Counted from the stretch's first letter, positions 1 to 8,891 are shown. The stretch is DNA of 42,770 nt from Bdellovibrionales bacterium (GCA_005808505.1 SYLX01000089.1:1-42770); one strand, 5' to 3'. Numbers and translations are program-made. The notes: a model not told the origin generated them from the sequence alone.

Positions 1-1
1 A

Positions 2-1660
2 GTGACTCTCCGCTACCCGATCATGACGCTCGTCGGATCGCTCCTCGTAGCGGCTCCTCTCTTCTATCTCGGAAAGTACGTTCCGAAGACCTTCCTCCCT
101 GCGCAAGATGCGGGTGAGTTCGCGGTCGCGATCGATATGCCACCAGGCACAAACCTCGAGACGATGTCAGAAGTCGCGCTCAAGGTTGATAAAACGATCC
201 GCGAAAATAAAGAAGTCACTGTTTCAGCTCTCACCGTTGGTTCGCGCGATGGTGACCCGAACGCGGCGGAACTCTACGTGAAGCTTGTTCCGAGTGCCGA
301 GCGCAAAGTGAACACGATCGAATTTAAAGATCGCGTTCGCGAACAGCTCAAAGCCTTCGCGTTTGCGAATCCCAAGGTAAAAGACTTCGATGCGATGGGC
401 GGCGGCATGCGTCCGTTCACTCTCGTTCTCTCAGGCTCGGATCAAGAGCAGCTTGAGAAGTACGGTATGGCGGCGCTCGAAAAGATGAAGAAGCTTTCAG
501 GCCTCAAAGACGTCGACGTCAATTTCCGTCCTGGTAAACCTGAATTCCAGGTTGTTCCCGATAAAGCGCGGGCGCAGCTTCTCGGAACTTCAACTGCCGC
601 GATCGGTATGGAACTTCGCACGCAAGTCGAAGGAACAGTTGCCGCAAAATTCCGCGAAAAAGGGATCGAGTACGACGTACGCGTTCGTCTCAAAGATGAT
701 CAACGCAACTTGCGTAACGCCTTTGCGACGACTTACGTTCCGAACTTGAACAACAGCTTGGTTCGCCTTCAGGACGTTGCGAAGCCCGTCGACTCTTCGG
801 GTCCTTCGAAGATCTCGCGCATGGATCGCAACAAAGTCGTTCAGATCGGCGCGGATATTGCTCCAGGAACGGACTTCTCGAAAACGCTCCTCGAAGTGAA
901 CGCGATCATGAAAGATGATCTGAAACTTCCGAGCGACATGAGCTTCACGTACATCGGTCAAGCCGAGAACTTCAAAGAGCTTGGCGAGTCGATGGCGATG
1001 GCAATGGGCGCAGGTATCTTGTTTATCTTCCTTGTTCTCGCATCGCTGTACGAATCGTTCGTAACACCGTTTACGATCATGTTGGCTCTTCCGCTCGCGA
1101 TTTGCGGATCGTTCCTCGCACTCTTCCTCTCGAACGAGTCGCTGAACATCTTCTCGCAGATCGGGATGATCATGCTTTTGGGTGTCGCGACGAAGAACTC
1201 GATTCTTCTCGTCGACTACGCCCAACAGCTCACAGCTGAAGGGGTTGACCGCAACACCGCCATCCTCCGCGCCGGCAAAACGCGTCTGCGTCCGATCTTG
1301 ATGACGACGATGGCGCTCATTGCCGGTACCGTGCCGATCGCAATCGGTCTTAACGAAGCTTCTAAACAAAGAACTTCGATGGGCTGGGCGATCATCGGTG
1401 GTTTGATCAGCTCGACGCTTCTGACACTGGTCGTTGTTCCTGCGGCGTACGCTTACGTCGACCGGTTCCGCGTTTGGTGTGCGGAGTTCTTGTCGCGCCT
1501 CTTCATGAGCGAAGAAGCTCGCGAAGAAAGCCGCATGGACGCAGCCGCTGCACGTGCCGCGCACCAGGCAGCCAAGCAAGCTGCGAACGGAAACGGCTCG
1601 CCTGGCTCGCACGATCGCTACTCGCAATCGGCCGTCCGCGGACCGACTGATCAATCCTGA
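2..1660 (+). CDS. RND efflux transporter, inner-membrane subunit (C-terminal half, 5' truncated)
   Basis: Open from the first bases of the window, so the true start lies upstream; the visible 552 residues are about half of a usual ~1030-residue RND pump. A transmembrane segment near residues 8-26 matches TM7. A long periplasmic porter/docking stretch follows, then a dense membrane block from about residue 333 (AMGAGILFIFLVLASLYESF) to about 487. This block contains the family pattern GVATKNSILLVDYA and the loop LRAGKTRLRPILMTT seen in AcrB/MexB-type (HAE-1) transporters. The protein would be the proton-driven part of a tripartite pump exporting drugs or other small molecules across both membranes. 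The tail after residue 500 is Ala/Gln/Gly-rich and probably disordered. The adaptor and outer-membrane channel genes are not in view. It converges on the next gene with two bases between the stops. Substrate cannot be told. Confidence 0.93.
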   Translation: MTLRYPIMTLVGSLLVAAPLFYLGKYVPKTFLPAQDAGEFAVAIDMPPGTNLETMSEVALKVDKTIRENKEVTVSALTVGSRDGDPNAAELYVKLVPSAERKVNTIEFKDRVREQLKAFAFANPKVKDFDAMGGGMRPFTLVLSGSDQEQLEKYGMAALEKMKKLSGLKDVDVNFRPGKPEFQVVPDKARAQLLGTSTAAIGMELRTQVEGTVAAKFREKGIEYDVRVRLKDDQRNLRNAFATTYVPNLNNSLVRLQDVAKPVDSSGPSKISRMDRNKVVQIGADIAPGTDFSKTLLEVNAIMKDDLKLPSDMSFTYIGQAENFKELGESMAMAMGAGILFIFLVLASLYESFVTPFTIMLALPLAICGSFLALFLSNESLNIFSQIGMIMLLGVATKNSILLVDYAQQLTAEGVDRNTAILRAGKTRLRPILMTTMALIAGTVPIAIGLNEASKQRTSMGWAIIGGLISSTLLTLVVVPAAYAYVDRFRVWCAEFLSRLFMSEEAREESRMDAAAARAAHQAAKQAANGNGSPGSHDRYSQSAVRGPTDQS

Positions 1661-1662
1661 CG

Positions 1663-2577
1663 CTACGGAGCTCTGAGCTCGTTGTGGATTCGGGTGGCGG
1701 CAACTGCCGCCTGACCCGCAGCAGTCGCGATCTGAGCTAATCCTTCAACACAATCCCCGACGGCGAAGAGCCCGGGGATTTTTTTTATCTCTTGATGCGA
1801 TCCCGTAATCAGATACCCACCTTCGCCTCTCTCAATCCCTTTCAGACTTCGAAACGCAAAGTCGTTTACGGTGATTCCTAAAGCTACGTAGCAGGCATCG
1901 GCCTTCATTTCTCTTTGCGTCTGATCTGCGTCGACGTAAGTGATCGCGAGGCCCGTACCTTTTCCTTTCGGTTCGACGACGGATTTTAGAATTCCGCGCG
2001 TGAACTTCACTTTCTCTCGCATGCAAGTCTTCACGAGCCGCATGGGAAGCGGCTGCGAAGGTGGCCAAAGGACTTGGATGGAATCTGTAAATCGCGAGAG
2101 AAACCGCGCCGTCTTAAGTCCGTGATCGTCTTGCGCAAGAACCACGATTCTTTTATCTCGGTACTCGAACGCATCGCAAACGGGGCAGTAACGAAGAAGC
2201 CCCCGCCGGCGCAAGAGATCGAGATTTCCGACTAAGGGTTGTACGTCGGTCATTCCGGTTGCGAGAATGACTTTCTTCGCGGTGAACGATTCGCCCGATT
2301 CGCCTTGGACACGAAATCCACCACGGCTTTTGGAGACGCGATACTGTCCGACCGCACGTTCAATGCCGAGATCGTCTAACTGTCCTTGAAGCTGTTTTAG
2401 AAGTTGAACACCGCTGACCCCATCGCGAAATCCAAAGAGATTGTGCGTTTTCGGAATCCACGACGCGCGCGGTGGTCCGGCACTCAGTAAAATCGTGCGG
2501 CGGAGAAAGCGACGAAGATAAAGTGAAGAGACGAGCCCACCCGGACCCGCTCCGATGACGGCGACTTCGTAGTCCAT
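1663..2577 (-). CDS. Thioredoxin-reductase-like NAD(P)/FAD-dependent oxidoreductase
   Basis: 304 residues, the usual size of low-molecular-weight thioredoxin reductases. The N-terminus carries the FAD dinucleotide-binding fold with GAGPGG at residues 9-14. The centre holds a CPVCDAFEY motif, a CxxC redox pair where thioredoxin reductases have CATC. The C-terminus has the second FAD motif, ending in FAVGDCVEGLAQIATAAGQA. Members pass electrons from NAD(P)H through FAD to a disulfide. The CPVCD form is common in a subgroup whose partner is unknown, so it need not reduce thioredoxin itself. It lies just downstream of the small basic gene at 2585 on the same strand (7-base gap) and may be co-transcribed with it. 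Confidence 0.88.
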   Translation of the reverse strand: MDYEVAVIGAGPGGLVSSLYLRRFLRRTILLSAGPPRASWIPKTHNLFGFRDGVSGVQLLKQLQGQLDDLGIERAVGQYRVSKSRGGFRVQGESGESFTAKKVILATGMTDVQPLVGNLDLLRRRGLLRYCPVCDAFEYRDKRIVVLAQDDHGLKTARFLSRFTDSIQVLWPPSQPLPMRLVKTCMREKVKFTRGILKSVVEPKGKGTGLAITYVDADQTQREMKADACYVALGITVNDFAFRSLKGIERGEGGYLITGSHQEIKKIPGLFAVGDCVEGLAQIATAAGQAAVAATRIHNELRAP

Positions 2578-2584
2578 AAGAAGA

Positions 2585-2842
2585 TCAATGAACGGTGCGC
2601 TTTTTCTTGGCGCTTACGGCGCTCTTTCGCTTCGTCGCGGCTCCGCCTTTGTTAGCGCCACCTGTCTCTTTGTTCACCGTTGCCCAGGCACGCTTAGCCG
2701 CTTCTTTACTTGAGAGCCCGCGCTCTTCGTAGCTTTCTTCAATATGCTCGGCCTGACGTTTTTGTTTATCGGTGTACTTTTCCTTCGAGCCGCGGCCAAC
2801 GCTGCCACTCGCGGACTTCGAACTCTTTGTTGCTTTTGGCAT
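2585..2842 (-). CDS. Small Lys/Ser-rich basic protein of the 'plasmid stabilization protein' type
   Basis: 85 residues from an ATG at 2842; an upstream in-frame TTG at 2848 is less likely because a GGGAGG site (2851-2856) is well spaced for the ATG. The middle, with YTDKQKRQAEHIEESYEERG followed by AWATVNKE, is a conserved signature of short proteobacterial proteins. Databases often label these 'plasmid stabilization protein' without experimental support. Both ends are low complexity, rich in Lys, Ser, Ala and Gly, and look disordered and nucleic-acid friendly. No catalytic residues are evident. It sits directly upstream of the flavoprotein gene and probably shares its transcript. True function is unknown. 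Confidence 0.72.
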   Translation of the reverse strand: MPKATKSSKSASGSVGRGSKEKYTDKQKRQAEHIEESYEERGLSSKEAAKRAWATVNKETGGANKGGAATKRKSAVSAKKKRTVH

Positions 2843-3030
2843 TTTCAAAACCTCCCGCTGACGGAACCTGGATCACCGTCGGTGAACGACGCAGAGCCAA
2901 CAGCAATGCCGTTTGTCACCGACAAAGTCCGCGCCTATCCGTCAATTTGCGTTGATCTTCTTTACAAGTCAGAACGATTCCGCAGGAGTTTCGGCTCGAG
3001 GAGCGTCTCAAATTGAGAATCTGAAAAACT

Positions 3031-3061
3031 AGACCCGACGGGGGTCTTAAGCCCAAGGGCT
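3031..3061 (+). other. Two small adjacent inverted repeats ahead of the 3103 gene
   Basis: AGACCC (3031-3036) pairs with GGGTCT (3042-3047), and three bases further on AGCCC/GGGCT (3050-3061) forms a second short palindrome. They lie 40-70 bases upstream of the start of the small Cys/His protein, so they could be an operator or a leader structure. No convincing -35/-10 pair was found next to them. Confidence 0.3.
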
Positions 3062-3102
3062 ACATTGACGATGAGACAGTATAACCTTTAGGAGGAGTCG
3101 CC

Positions 3103-3330
3103 ATGTCGACCAAACTTAAGCATCAACAGCAGCAATCCAAAGATGGCGGCAACGTCGTCGGCCTCAGCCGTTGTACCTGCGAAGGCTGCAACAAAAAAGC
3201 CGACCTCATGAACTTCTGCCAGGAGCACTACGACTGGTTCAAGTTCGGCTTGATCACGAAAGAAGGCAAAAAGCCCACGGACTTCGACAAGAAGTACCAG
3301 GCTTGGGTGAAGCACCACAAAGCCGCTTAA
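3103..3330 (+). CDS. Small Cys/His-rich putative zinc-binding protein (Bdellovibrio-type)
   Basis: 75 residues, with a strong AGGAGGAG ribosome site at 3090-3096 just ahead of the ATG. Residues 24-42 hold a C-x-C-x2-C pattern followed by FCxxHYDWFKFGLI, giving four or five Cys/His in zinc-ligand spacing. The start is Lys/Gln-rich and the tail is basic. From memory, short proteins with this EGCxxxxxxxxFCxxHYxWFKFGLI layout occur in Bdellovibrio-group genomes; I know of no assigned function. The ribosome site suggests high expression. A long-stem hairpin follows the gene. It could be a nucleic-acid-binding or ribosome-associated zinc protein; that is a guess from size and charge only. Confidence 0.82.
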   Translation: MSTKLKHQQQQSKDGGNVVGLSRCTCEGCNKKADLMNFCQEHYDWFKFGLITKEGKKPTDFDKKYQAWVKHHKAA

Positions 3331-3342
3331 TCGGCTCAATGG

Positions 3343-3377
3343 AGAGTCGCCGCTCTCAATTCGAGAGTGGCGATTCT
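3343..3377. terminator. Long-stem bidirectional hairpin between convergent genes
   Basis: A 15-pair stem (3343-3357 with 3363-3377, two G-U pairs) around a five-base loop AATTC. It sits between the stops of two convergent genes (3330 and 3396). There is no U-tract, so it may be a transcript-end stabiliser or a Rho-assisted barrier, not a classic intrinsic terminator. Confidence 0.6.
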
Positions 3378-3395
3378 AACCTCTAAATCTCAAGC

Positions 3396-4025
3396 TCACC
3401 GTTTCGTGTAAATGTAATTTCGCTCAAGCTCGACCGGCCGCTTTCCTACCGTTGAGAAGTCCTCGCCAGAGCCGAAGAAGAGTTGATTCCCCTCGATCGA
3501 GTAAATCTGATAAGTTTGCTTTGGATAGGTCTCAAAGCAGCCTTCGGTCCCGAGCGCTGCGGTAATGTCTTTCGCTTCACCCAGCTTCCAGTCCGAAATT
3601 CCGCACGCCTTCGCAAGAACGAGAAGAAGACGCCCAGCTTCTGATCGCGGTGTGATCGTCGCCTGGCTCGTTGAAAGATCGATTTGATGGACGCCTTGCC
3701 GAATCATCGGCCCACGCACGTAAGATCCTTGGATCACGGCTTCAACATCATTTGAGTTGCAGCCTCCAGGTCCGCTGACTTGCGAAGTTCGCGTGAAGTC
3801 CTGACCACTAAAGAGAAGCACGGATCGTTCGCCAAGACCCGTTAAACTCGGATTTAAGCAATTCGACTGCCATTCCCCTTGGAGTTCGACCGCAGACTGC
3901 GTGTTAGCAGGACCGGCAGGAGCAGGCCCACTTCCTGGCTCATTATTTTTCTCACCGCAACCTGCGGCGAGCATGAACACTGAGCCTAATATAAGTGCGT
4001 GGCGCGCAAAACTTCCTGCATTCAT
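3396..4025 (-). CDS. Putative lipoprotein, function unknown
   Basis: 209 residues. The N-terminus has a basic start, a hydrophobic stretch and a lipobox (MLAAGC) with the acylated Cys near residue 23, so the mature protein is lipid-anchored. A short Pro/Gly/Ala linker follows. The rest looks like a small beta-rich domain with four further Cys (in SNCLN, GGCNS, KACG, EGCF) that could form two disulfides. The pattern of a short stretch on what is measured or bound (ELQGEWQSNC...) and an ending ERNYIYTKR recalls lipocalin-like 'lipoprotein with beta domain' families, but no family can be named. A GGGAGG ribosome site precedes the ATG. It has its own ~200-base upstream gap. Confidence 0.82.
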   Translation of the reverse strand: MNAGSFARHALILGSVFMLAAGCGEKNNEPGSGPAPAGPANTQSAVELQGEWQSNCLNPSLTGLGERSVLLFSGQDFTRTSQVSGPGGCNSNDVEAVIQGSYVRGPMIRQGVHQIDLSTSQATITPRSEAGRLLLVLAKACGISDWKLGEAKDITAALGTEGCFETYPKQTYQIYSIEGNQLFFGSGEDFSTVGKRPVELERNYIYTKR

Positions 4026-4224
4026 CGATGCCTCCCAGAGTTAGCGAATTCCTGGCGAATTCATTCTCAGAGGCAATCTTGCGCAAACCAACGGAGGGAT
4101 GACAAAGAGCACGCGGCGATATGTTGGAAACTCAATGCACTGACTGAATTTATTTAAGAGCCTACAAGGCAGTTGCAGAATGCCTCACATCGAGGCCTGC
4201 TAAGTGATCAATTGAGAGCTGAGA

Positions 4225-5031
4225 TCAAGCCTCTCTATGCACGCTTTGCACGTTTTGCGCGGCACCGGCTACCGCTCGCAAGAGCCCTGCCCGATCGATG
4301 GGTTTAAGATAAAAATGGGAGCAACCCGCCGCACGACACCGCTCTTCTTCTCCAGGTGTTGCGTGAGCTGTGAGCGCAATGATGGGACCATCAAATCCAT
4401 TTGCGCGAATCGTCCGCGTGGCTTGGTAACCATCCATGACGGGCATCCGTACGTCCATGACGATCACATCGTAGCTGCCACGCGACTGAAGTTGAACGGC
4501 AACCTCACCGTTTTCGGCAAGCTGCACGTTCGCTCCTGAACTCAGGAGAATTCGCTGAAAAAGCATCTGATTATCCGGCGAATCATCCGCGAGCAGGATC
4601 TTCAAACCTTCCAATCGAATTTGTTTAGATAAAGAAGAGGCCGTGGCATCCCACTGAAAACTGCCGAGGCTTGTGCTAACGTCTGTCGGGCTTTCACTAC
4701 TCAGTGACACTTCAAGGCATCGATTTCTACGAGTCTTTTCCTGGAACGAGGGGTTTTTTAACATCGCTGCAGTTCGCCTTCTCATGATCGGCTCATCCGG
4801 ACCCGAAAGATGCTCAAGAAATTTGAAGCTTTTCACTCCGCACCCCAATGCTTCAGGCTTCCGCCAAGAAGTCAGCCAACTCCGGCCGTCATCTTCGGCC
4901 CAAAATCCAAATCTGTTACGAGCTGTCACTGTAGATATGTTAACGAACGCTGACCACGTAAATCTTGAATAAGAATTATAGATTTCAACATAAGCGCGGT
5001 TTGCGGTCGTAAAACAAAGATCCTGGTCCAT
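4225..5031 (-). CDS. Response-regulator receiver protein with unrecognised N-terminal region
   Basis: The C-terminal half (about residues 142-258) is a complete receiver domain: acidic pair D149/D150, phosphoacceptor D193 in VIVMDVRMPVMDG, T221 in ALTAHA and K243 in YLKPI. The ALTAHAxxxxxxxCxxAGxxxxxxKPI form is typical of receivers at the end of hybrid sensor kinases. The first ~140 residues show no kinase H or ATPase motifs and match no family I recognise. They may be a divergent input domain, a remnant of a lost kinase, or partly untranslated, since internal Met at residues 83 and 90 are alternative starts and no start has a clear ribosome site. No output domain follows the receiver, so it probably acts by protein contact. 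Confidence 0.75.
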   Translation of the reverse strand: MDQDLCFTTANRAYVEIYNSYSRFTWSAFVNISTVTARNRFGFWAEDDGRSWLTSWRKPEALGCGVKSFKFLEHLSGPDEPIMRRRTAAMLKNPSFQEKTRRNRCLEVSLSSESPTDVSTSLGSFQWDATASSLSKQIRLEGLKILLADDSPDNQMLFQRILLSSGANVQLAENGEVAVQLQSRGSYDVIVMDVRMPVMDGYQATRTIRANGFDGPIIALTAHATPGEEERCRAAGCSHFYLKPIDRAGLLRAVAGAAQNVQSVHREA

Positions 5032-5214
5032 CCTGGAGTTTAGGTCATTTTAAATTTTGCAGATCGGAGGCAATGGTCATCACAACAGTTGTTCCCGAAA
5101 ACAACACGAGCAGCTCAACTTTTAAGCACTTGCTGTCAGGATGTTGTCCCAGCGCACAAACCTCGGAGTTCCGATTGGCCAGGTCGAGGCACGCTGTGAG
5201 ACAAATCGATCATC

Positions 5215-6507
5215 ATGAATCAAAAATCAGCGCGCACTTGGAAAGAACTCGTTCGTGATCGCGAGATCTTATCGTGGTCACTTTATGATTGGGCGAATTC
5301 CGCCTTTGCAACGACCGTTATGGCAGGGTTTTTCCCGGTCTTTTTCAAACAATATTGGAGCGCGGGCGCTGACGTGAACGTGAGTACCTACCAATTGGGA
5401 AACGCAAATTCACTTTCCAGCGCGATTTTAGCCTTTATTTCACCCGTCCTGGGCGCCATCGCAGACCAAGCCTCGGGAAAAAAACGACTCCTCATCGGAT
5501 TTTCGTTTATGGGAATCGTGATGACGGGAGCTTTAAGCCTCGTTGCAAAAGGAGACTGGCCACTCGCCGTCATTCTCTACGTCATCGCCTCAATCGGTTT
5601 TGCCGGCTCAAACGCGCTTTACGATGCACTCATTGTTTTGGTTGCGCGACCTTCCGAAGTGAATCGCGTCTCCGCCCTCGGCTTTTCGCTTGGCTATCTC
5701 GGTGGCGGTGTCCTCTTTGCGATCAACGTTCTGATGACGCTTAAGCCTGAGCTCTTTGGCCTATCAGGAAAAACTCAGGCCGTGCAGCTTTCGTTCGTCT
5801 CCGTCGCCATTTGGTGGACGACTTTTTCGATTCCGCTCATCTTCTTCGTTCGTGAGGAGAAGAAACCGCGAGGCCCCACCTATCTCTCGATGGCGGCAGC
5901 GGGTTTTCGTCAAGTCGCCGGAACATTCCGCGAGTTACGCCAACTCAAAAACGTTACGCTATTTCTCTTTGCCTATTTTTTCTATATCGATGGCGTAAAC
6001 ACGATCATCCGTATGGCCGTGGATTATGGTCTTTCCCTCGGCTTTTCCTCGGAAAGCCTCATCGTTGCTCTGCTTCTCACTCAGTTTGTTGGATTTCCGG
6101 CGGCGCTTCTCTTCGGACAACTCGCGCAACGGATCGGGGCGAAAGCTGGGCTTTTCGTAGCGATCGCGGCTTACACGGGCATCACGATTTTTGGTTACTT
6201 CATGCAAACGCCCGCGCACTTTTATTTATTAGCGATGGCGATCGGACTCTTCCAAGGCGGCATCCAGTCGTTGAGTCGATCCGTTTTCGCGGCGATGACA
6301 CCGAAAGAAAAAGCTGGCGAGTTCTTTGGCTTCTTCAACATGCTCGGAAAGTTTTCATCGATGATGGGCCCGTTTCTCGTCGGCTGGGTGTCTCTCACGA
6401 CAGGGAGTGCGCGTCTTTCCGTTTTGAGTTTGATCATCCTCTTCATCATCGGGGCGATCGGTTTGTTGTTCGTTCGCTTCGACTCGGCTTTGGAAGTGGA
6501 AAACTGA
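5215..6507 (+). CDS. MFS transporter, UMF1 (Atg22-like) family
   Basis: 430 residues with about 12 hydrophobic helices. The N-terminal signature WSLYDWANSAFATTVMAGFF is diagnostic of the UMF1/Atg22 branch of the major facilitator superfamily. The eukaryotic members release amino acids from the vacuole; the bacterial members are uncharacterised but probably export or import amino acids or peptides. Other landmarks are the loop GAIADQASGKKRLL after the third helix and GIQSLSRSVFAAMTPKEKAGEFFGFF in the C-terminal half, both family-typical. It is followed after 46 bases by an M20 peptidase on the same strand, so uptake and hydrolysis of a peptide or acyl-amino acid may be linked. That link is inferred. 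Confidence 0.9.
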   Translation: MNQKSARTWKELVRDREILSWSLYDWANSAFATTVMAGFFPVFFKQYWSAGADVNVSTYQLGNANSLSSAILAFISPVLGAIADQASGKKRLLIGFSFMGIVMTGALSLVAKGDWPLAVILYVIASIGFAGSNALYDALIVLVARPSEVNRVSALGFSLGYLGGGVLFAINVLMTLKPELFGLSGKTQAVQLSFVSVAIWWTTFSIPLIFFVREEKKPRGPTYLSMAAAGFRQVAGTFRELRQLKNVTLFLFAYFFYIDGVNTIIRMAVDYGLSLGFSSESLIVALLLTQFVGFPAALLFGQLAQRIGAKAGLFVAIAAYTGITIFGYFMQTPAHFYLLAMAIGLFQGGIQSLSRSVFAAMTPKEKAGEFFGFFNMLGKFSSMMGPFLVGWVSLTTGSARLSVLSLIILFIIGAIGLLFVRFDSALEVEN

Positions 6508-6553
6508 CTCATTCCTGACAGACGAGATCGCCATTGAAGTTGATCATCGATGG

Positions 6554-7834
6554 ATGATCACCAGCGCCCCGGAAAATTTTGACACTCAAGATCACTCGCC
6601 CGCTGTTGAGCAAGCCTCGCAATTTTCCAAGTCGGGAGAGTCGTGCGTTCTCCAAGAGCGAGCTGAAACCTTACTCCGTGAACTCGTTACGATCGATTCG
6701 TCCACAACGAATTTTCTCGGCGTAACGCATGCCCAACGGCGGATTGAAGCTGAACTCTTCTCGATGGGATTCAGCACCCGCCTGATCGCTTCGCCGATGG
6801 ATCATGCAACCTCTTTTCTCGTTGCCGAACTTCGGGGTCAACACGCGGATTTTATCACGTTCGTTTCACACAGCGACACGGTGCTCGCAAACGACGCGTT
6901 CTCGACTCCCTTCCGCGTCGACGCGATAACTGGCCGTGCCTACGGCTCAGGTGTCATCGACAACAAAGGCGGAGTTGTCGTGCTGCTCGAAGGCTTGCGG
7001 AAATATCTTTCTTCCCTCGTTGGAGAAAAGCCGCACTTCTCGCTTCGTGTCCTCATCTCTCCGAATGAAGAAGCCGGCTCGGCCGGATTTCTCGATCTTT
7101 ACGCGAGCTTTGCCGAATCTTCAGCGTGCGTCCTGGGATTTGAACCGGCGTTAGAGAACGGTTCCATCATCGAATCGCGCCGCGGGAATCGATGGTACCA
7201 AATCCACATCCGTGGTCGCGAAGCTCACGCTGGCCGTTGTCGTGGTGAACAGGTCAATGCCGCCCACGAACTTGCTATGAAAATCGTCAAGCTTCACGAG
7301 CTCCATCGGCCCGAAGAAGGTGTAGCCGTGAACATCGCGCAAATCGAAGGCGGGCGCGATCGGTTCAACGTCGTTTGCGGCGAAGCTCGCGCGAAATTAG
7401 ACGTGCGGTTTGCAAGCTTTGCGAGTCGCGATGCGCTTCATTCGGAAATCGAAAGAATATTTTCTACCTCCCACGTTCCGAGAGCAAATGATGGCCTTGA
7501 GGCCTCTTGCCGTTACACGATCGACGACGACTGCCCACCCTTCTCGCGAACAAATGCTTCGCGAAAGGCCATCGACTTCTACCTTCGAACGATCGAAGAA
7601 ATTGAGGGCACGCGTCCCCAAGCGGAAAAGGCAGGTGGAGCCGGTGACGTAAATTACATGTCGAAGGCAAACATCGCGGTTCTCGACGGCCTGGGGCCTG
7701 TCGGTGGCGGTATGCACACCACCGACGAATTCATCGTTCTCTCATCGCTCTCGACAAGAGCCCAGGCGCTTGCGGAGTTTCTATCTCACGCACCAGGACT
7801 TCTCGCGCAAGATTCCGGGATCGACTACTTTTAA
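6554..7834 (+). CDS. M20-family metallopeptidase (carboxypeptidase G2 / ArgE-DapE type)
   Basis: 426 residues with the dinuclear-zinc motif set of the family: H106 in SHSDT with D108 as the supporting acid, bridging D136 in GSGVIDNKGG, general base and ligand E172/E173 in PNEEAGS, a further acidic ligand at E197 in GFEPALENG, and a C-terminal His in GGGMHTTDE. The EAHAG stretch in the middle marks the dimerisation (lid) domain. Members remove a C-terminal amino acid or acyl group from small peptides or N-acyl amino acids in the cytoplasm. The first ~30 residues before the fold are polar and not conserved. It lies close behind the UMF1 transporter gene and may work on what that transporter brings in. 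Confidence 0.9.
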   Translation: MITSAPENFDTQDHSPAVEQASQFSKSGESCVLQERAETLLRELVTIDSSTTNFLGVTHAQRRIEAELFSMGFSTRLIASPMDHATSFLVAELRGQHADFITFVSHSDTVLANDAFSTPFRVDAITGRAYGSGVIDNKGGVVVLLEGLRKYLSSLVGEKPHFSLRVLISPNEEAGSAGFLDLYASFAESSACVLGFEPALENGSIIESRRGNRWYQIHIRGREAHAGRCRGEQVNAAHELAMKIVKLHELHRPEEGVAVNIAQIEGGRDRFNVVCGEARAKLDVRFASFASRDALHSEIERIFSTSHVPRANDGLEASCRYTIDDDCPPFSRTNASRKAIDFYLRTIEEIEGTRPQAEKAGGAGDVNYMSKANIAVLDGLGPVGGGMHTTDEFIVLSSLSTRAQALAEFLSHAPGLLAQDSGIDYF

Positions 7835-7929
7835 TCCTCGCTCAAGGTCGGTCCAGCCGCGTCTGCGATCCCTAACCCTCACCTAGACCGACTTGATTTG
7901 CTGCACGTTCTTTCCGATACAAAACACGT

Positions 7930-8886
7930 ATGAACACAGCTACATCCGCAGCCTTGAGCAACACGTCGGTTCACCAACGCCTTGATACGCTTCGCCTAGA
8001 AGCTTCAAAGGTCATCCTCGATAAATCGAAAGAGGTCGATCTTGCACTTTGTTGCCTGATCGCCGGTGGTCATCTGCTCATCGAAGACATTCCCGGCGTC
8101 GGTAAAACGACTCTCGTAAAAACTCTCTCGAAGCTTTTGAACCTAGGGTCGGCACGGATTCAGTTTACAAATGACTTGCTCCCCGCCGACATCCTCGGGA
8201 GTTCGATCTACGATTCCGAAAAGAAAGTGTTCGTCTTTCATCGCGGTCCTCTTTTCGCACAACTCGTGCTTGCGGACGAACTCAACCGCGCCACACCCAA
8301 AACGCAGAGCGCCTGCCTTCAGGCGATGGAAGAAAGACGCATCACTGTCGACGGAACAACTCACGATTTGCCAGAGCCGTTCTTCATGATCGCGACGCAA
8401 AACCCGCGTCAGCAGATCGGTACATTCCCGCTGCCCGAATCCCAGCTCGATCGTTTTTTAATGCGGATCACGATGGGCTACCCCTCGCGCGAAGCTGAGC
8501 GCAAGCTCCTCACGGGCGAGAGCCGTTTAGATCTCGTCGATGATCTTAAAGCCGTAGCGCAACCGACGGATCTCATCGAGATGCAGCGAGCGGCACGCTT
8601 AGTTCACGCCTCCGATAGCATCGTGGCTTACATTCAGGATCTCGTTGGTCAAACTCGCGAGCGCCTTCCGAGTGGACGCGGCCTCTCTCCCCGCGGAGCT
8701 TTGAGCTTAATCAATGCCGCACGTGCTTGGGCCTTCATGCAAAAACGCGCGATGATTTTGCCCGAAGACGTGCAAGCCGTTGCGGTCTCCGTCATGAGTC
8801 ACCGTTTGAACCCGAACGATGATTTAACGGGCGATACAGGCACCCGCTGGTCTGAAGATGTCTTGGCCGCCGTCCGCGTGGATTAA
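7930..8886 (+). CDS. MoxR-family AAA+ ATPase
   Basis: 318 residues, standard MoxR length. Walker A is IPGVGKTTL near residues 54-62, Walker B is LVLADELNRATPKTQS, and sensor 1 is FFMIATQNPRQQIGTFPLPESQLDRF, a MoxR hallmark. MoxR ATPases act as chaperones that help assemble or activate partner proteins, most often encoded next door by DUF58 genes. The next two genes (DUF58, TgpA-like) fit that classic trio. The start has no clear ribosome site. A weak promoter-like pair (TTGATT 7893-7898 and GATACA 7916-7921) lies so close that transcription could begin at or near the ATG. Confidence 0.93.
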   Translation: MNTATSAALSNTSVHQRLDTLRLEASKVILDKSKEVDLALCCLIAGGHLLIEDIPGVGKTTLVKTLSKLLNLGSARIQFTNDLLPADILGSSIYDSEKKVFVFHRGPLFAQLVLADELNRATPKTQSACLQAMEERRITVDGTTHDLPEPFFMIATQNPRQQIGTFPLPESQLDRFLMRITMGYPSREAERKLLTGESRLDLVDDLKAVAQPTDLIEMQRAARLVHASDSIVAYIQDLVGQTRERLPSGRGLSPRGALSLINAARAWAFMQKRAMILPEDVQAVAVSVMSHRLNPNDDLTGDTGTRWSEDVLAAVRVD

Positions 8887-8891
8887 GGGCC

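Noticed and set aside
590..1654. Long open frame opposite the RND pump gene (354 residues).
   Set aside because: It mirrors the RND frame on the other strand; composition is Arg/His-rich and hydrophilic without motifs, and the RND protein is unmistakable.
3065..3085. TTGACG and TATAAC near the start of the small Cys/His gene, looking like a promoter.
   Set aside because: The spacer is only nine or so bases and the start would fall inside the ribosome site.
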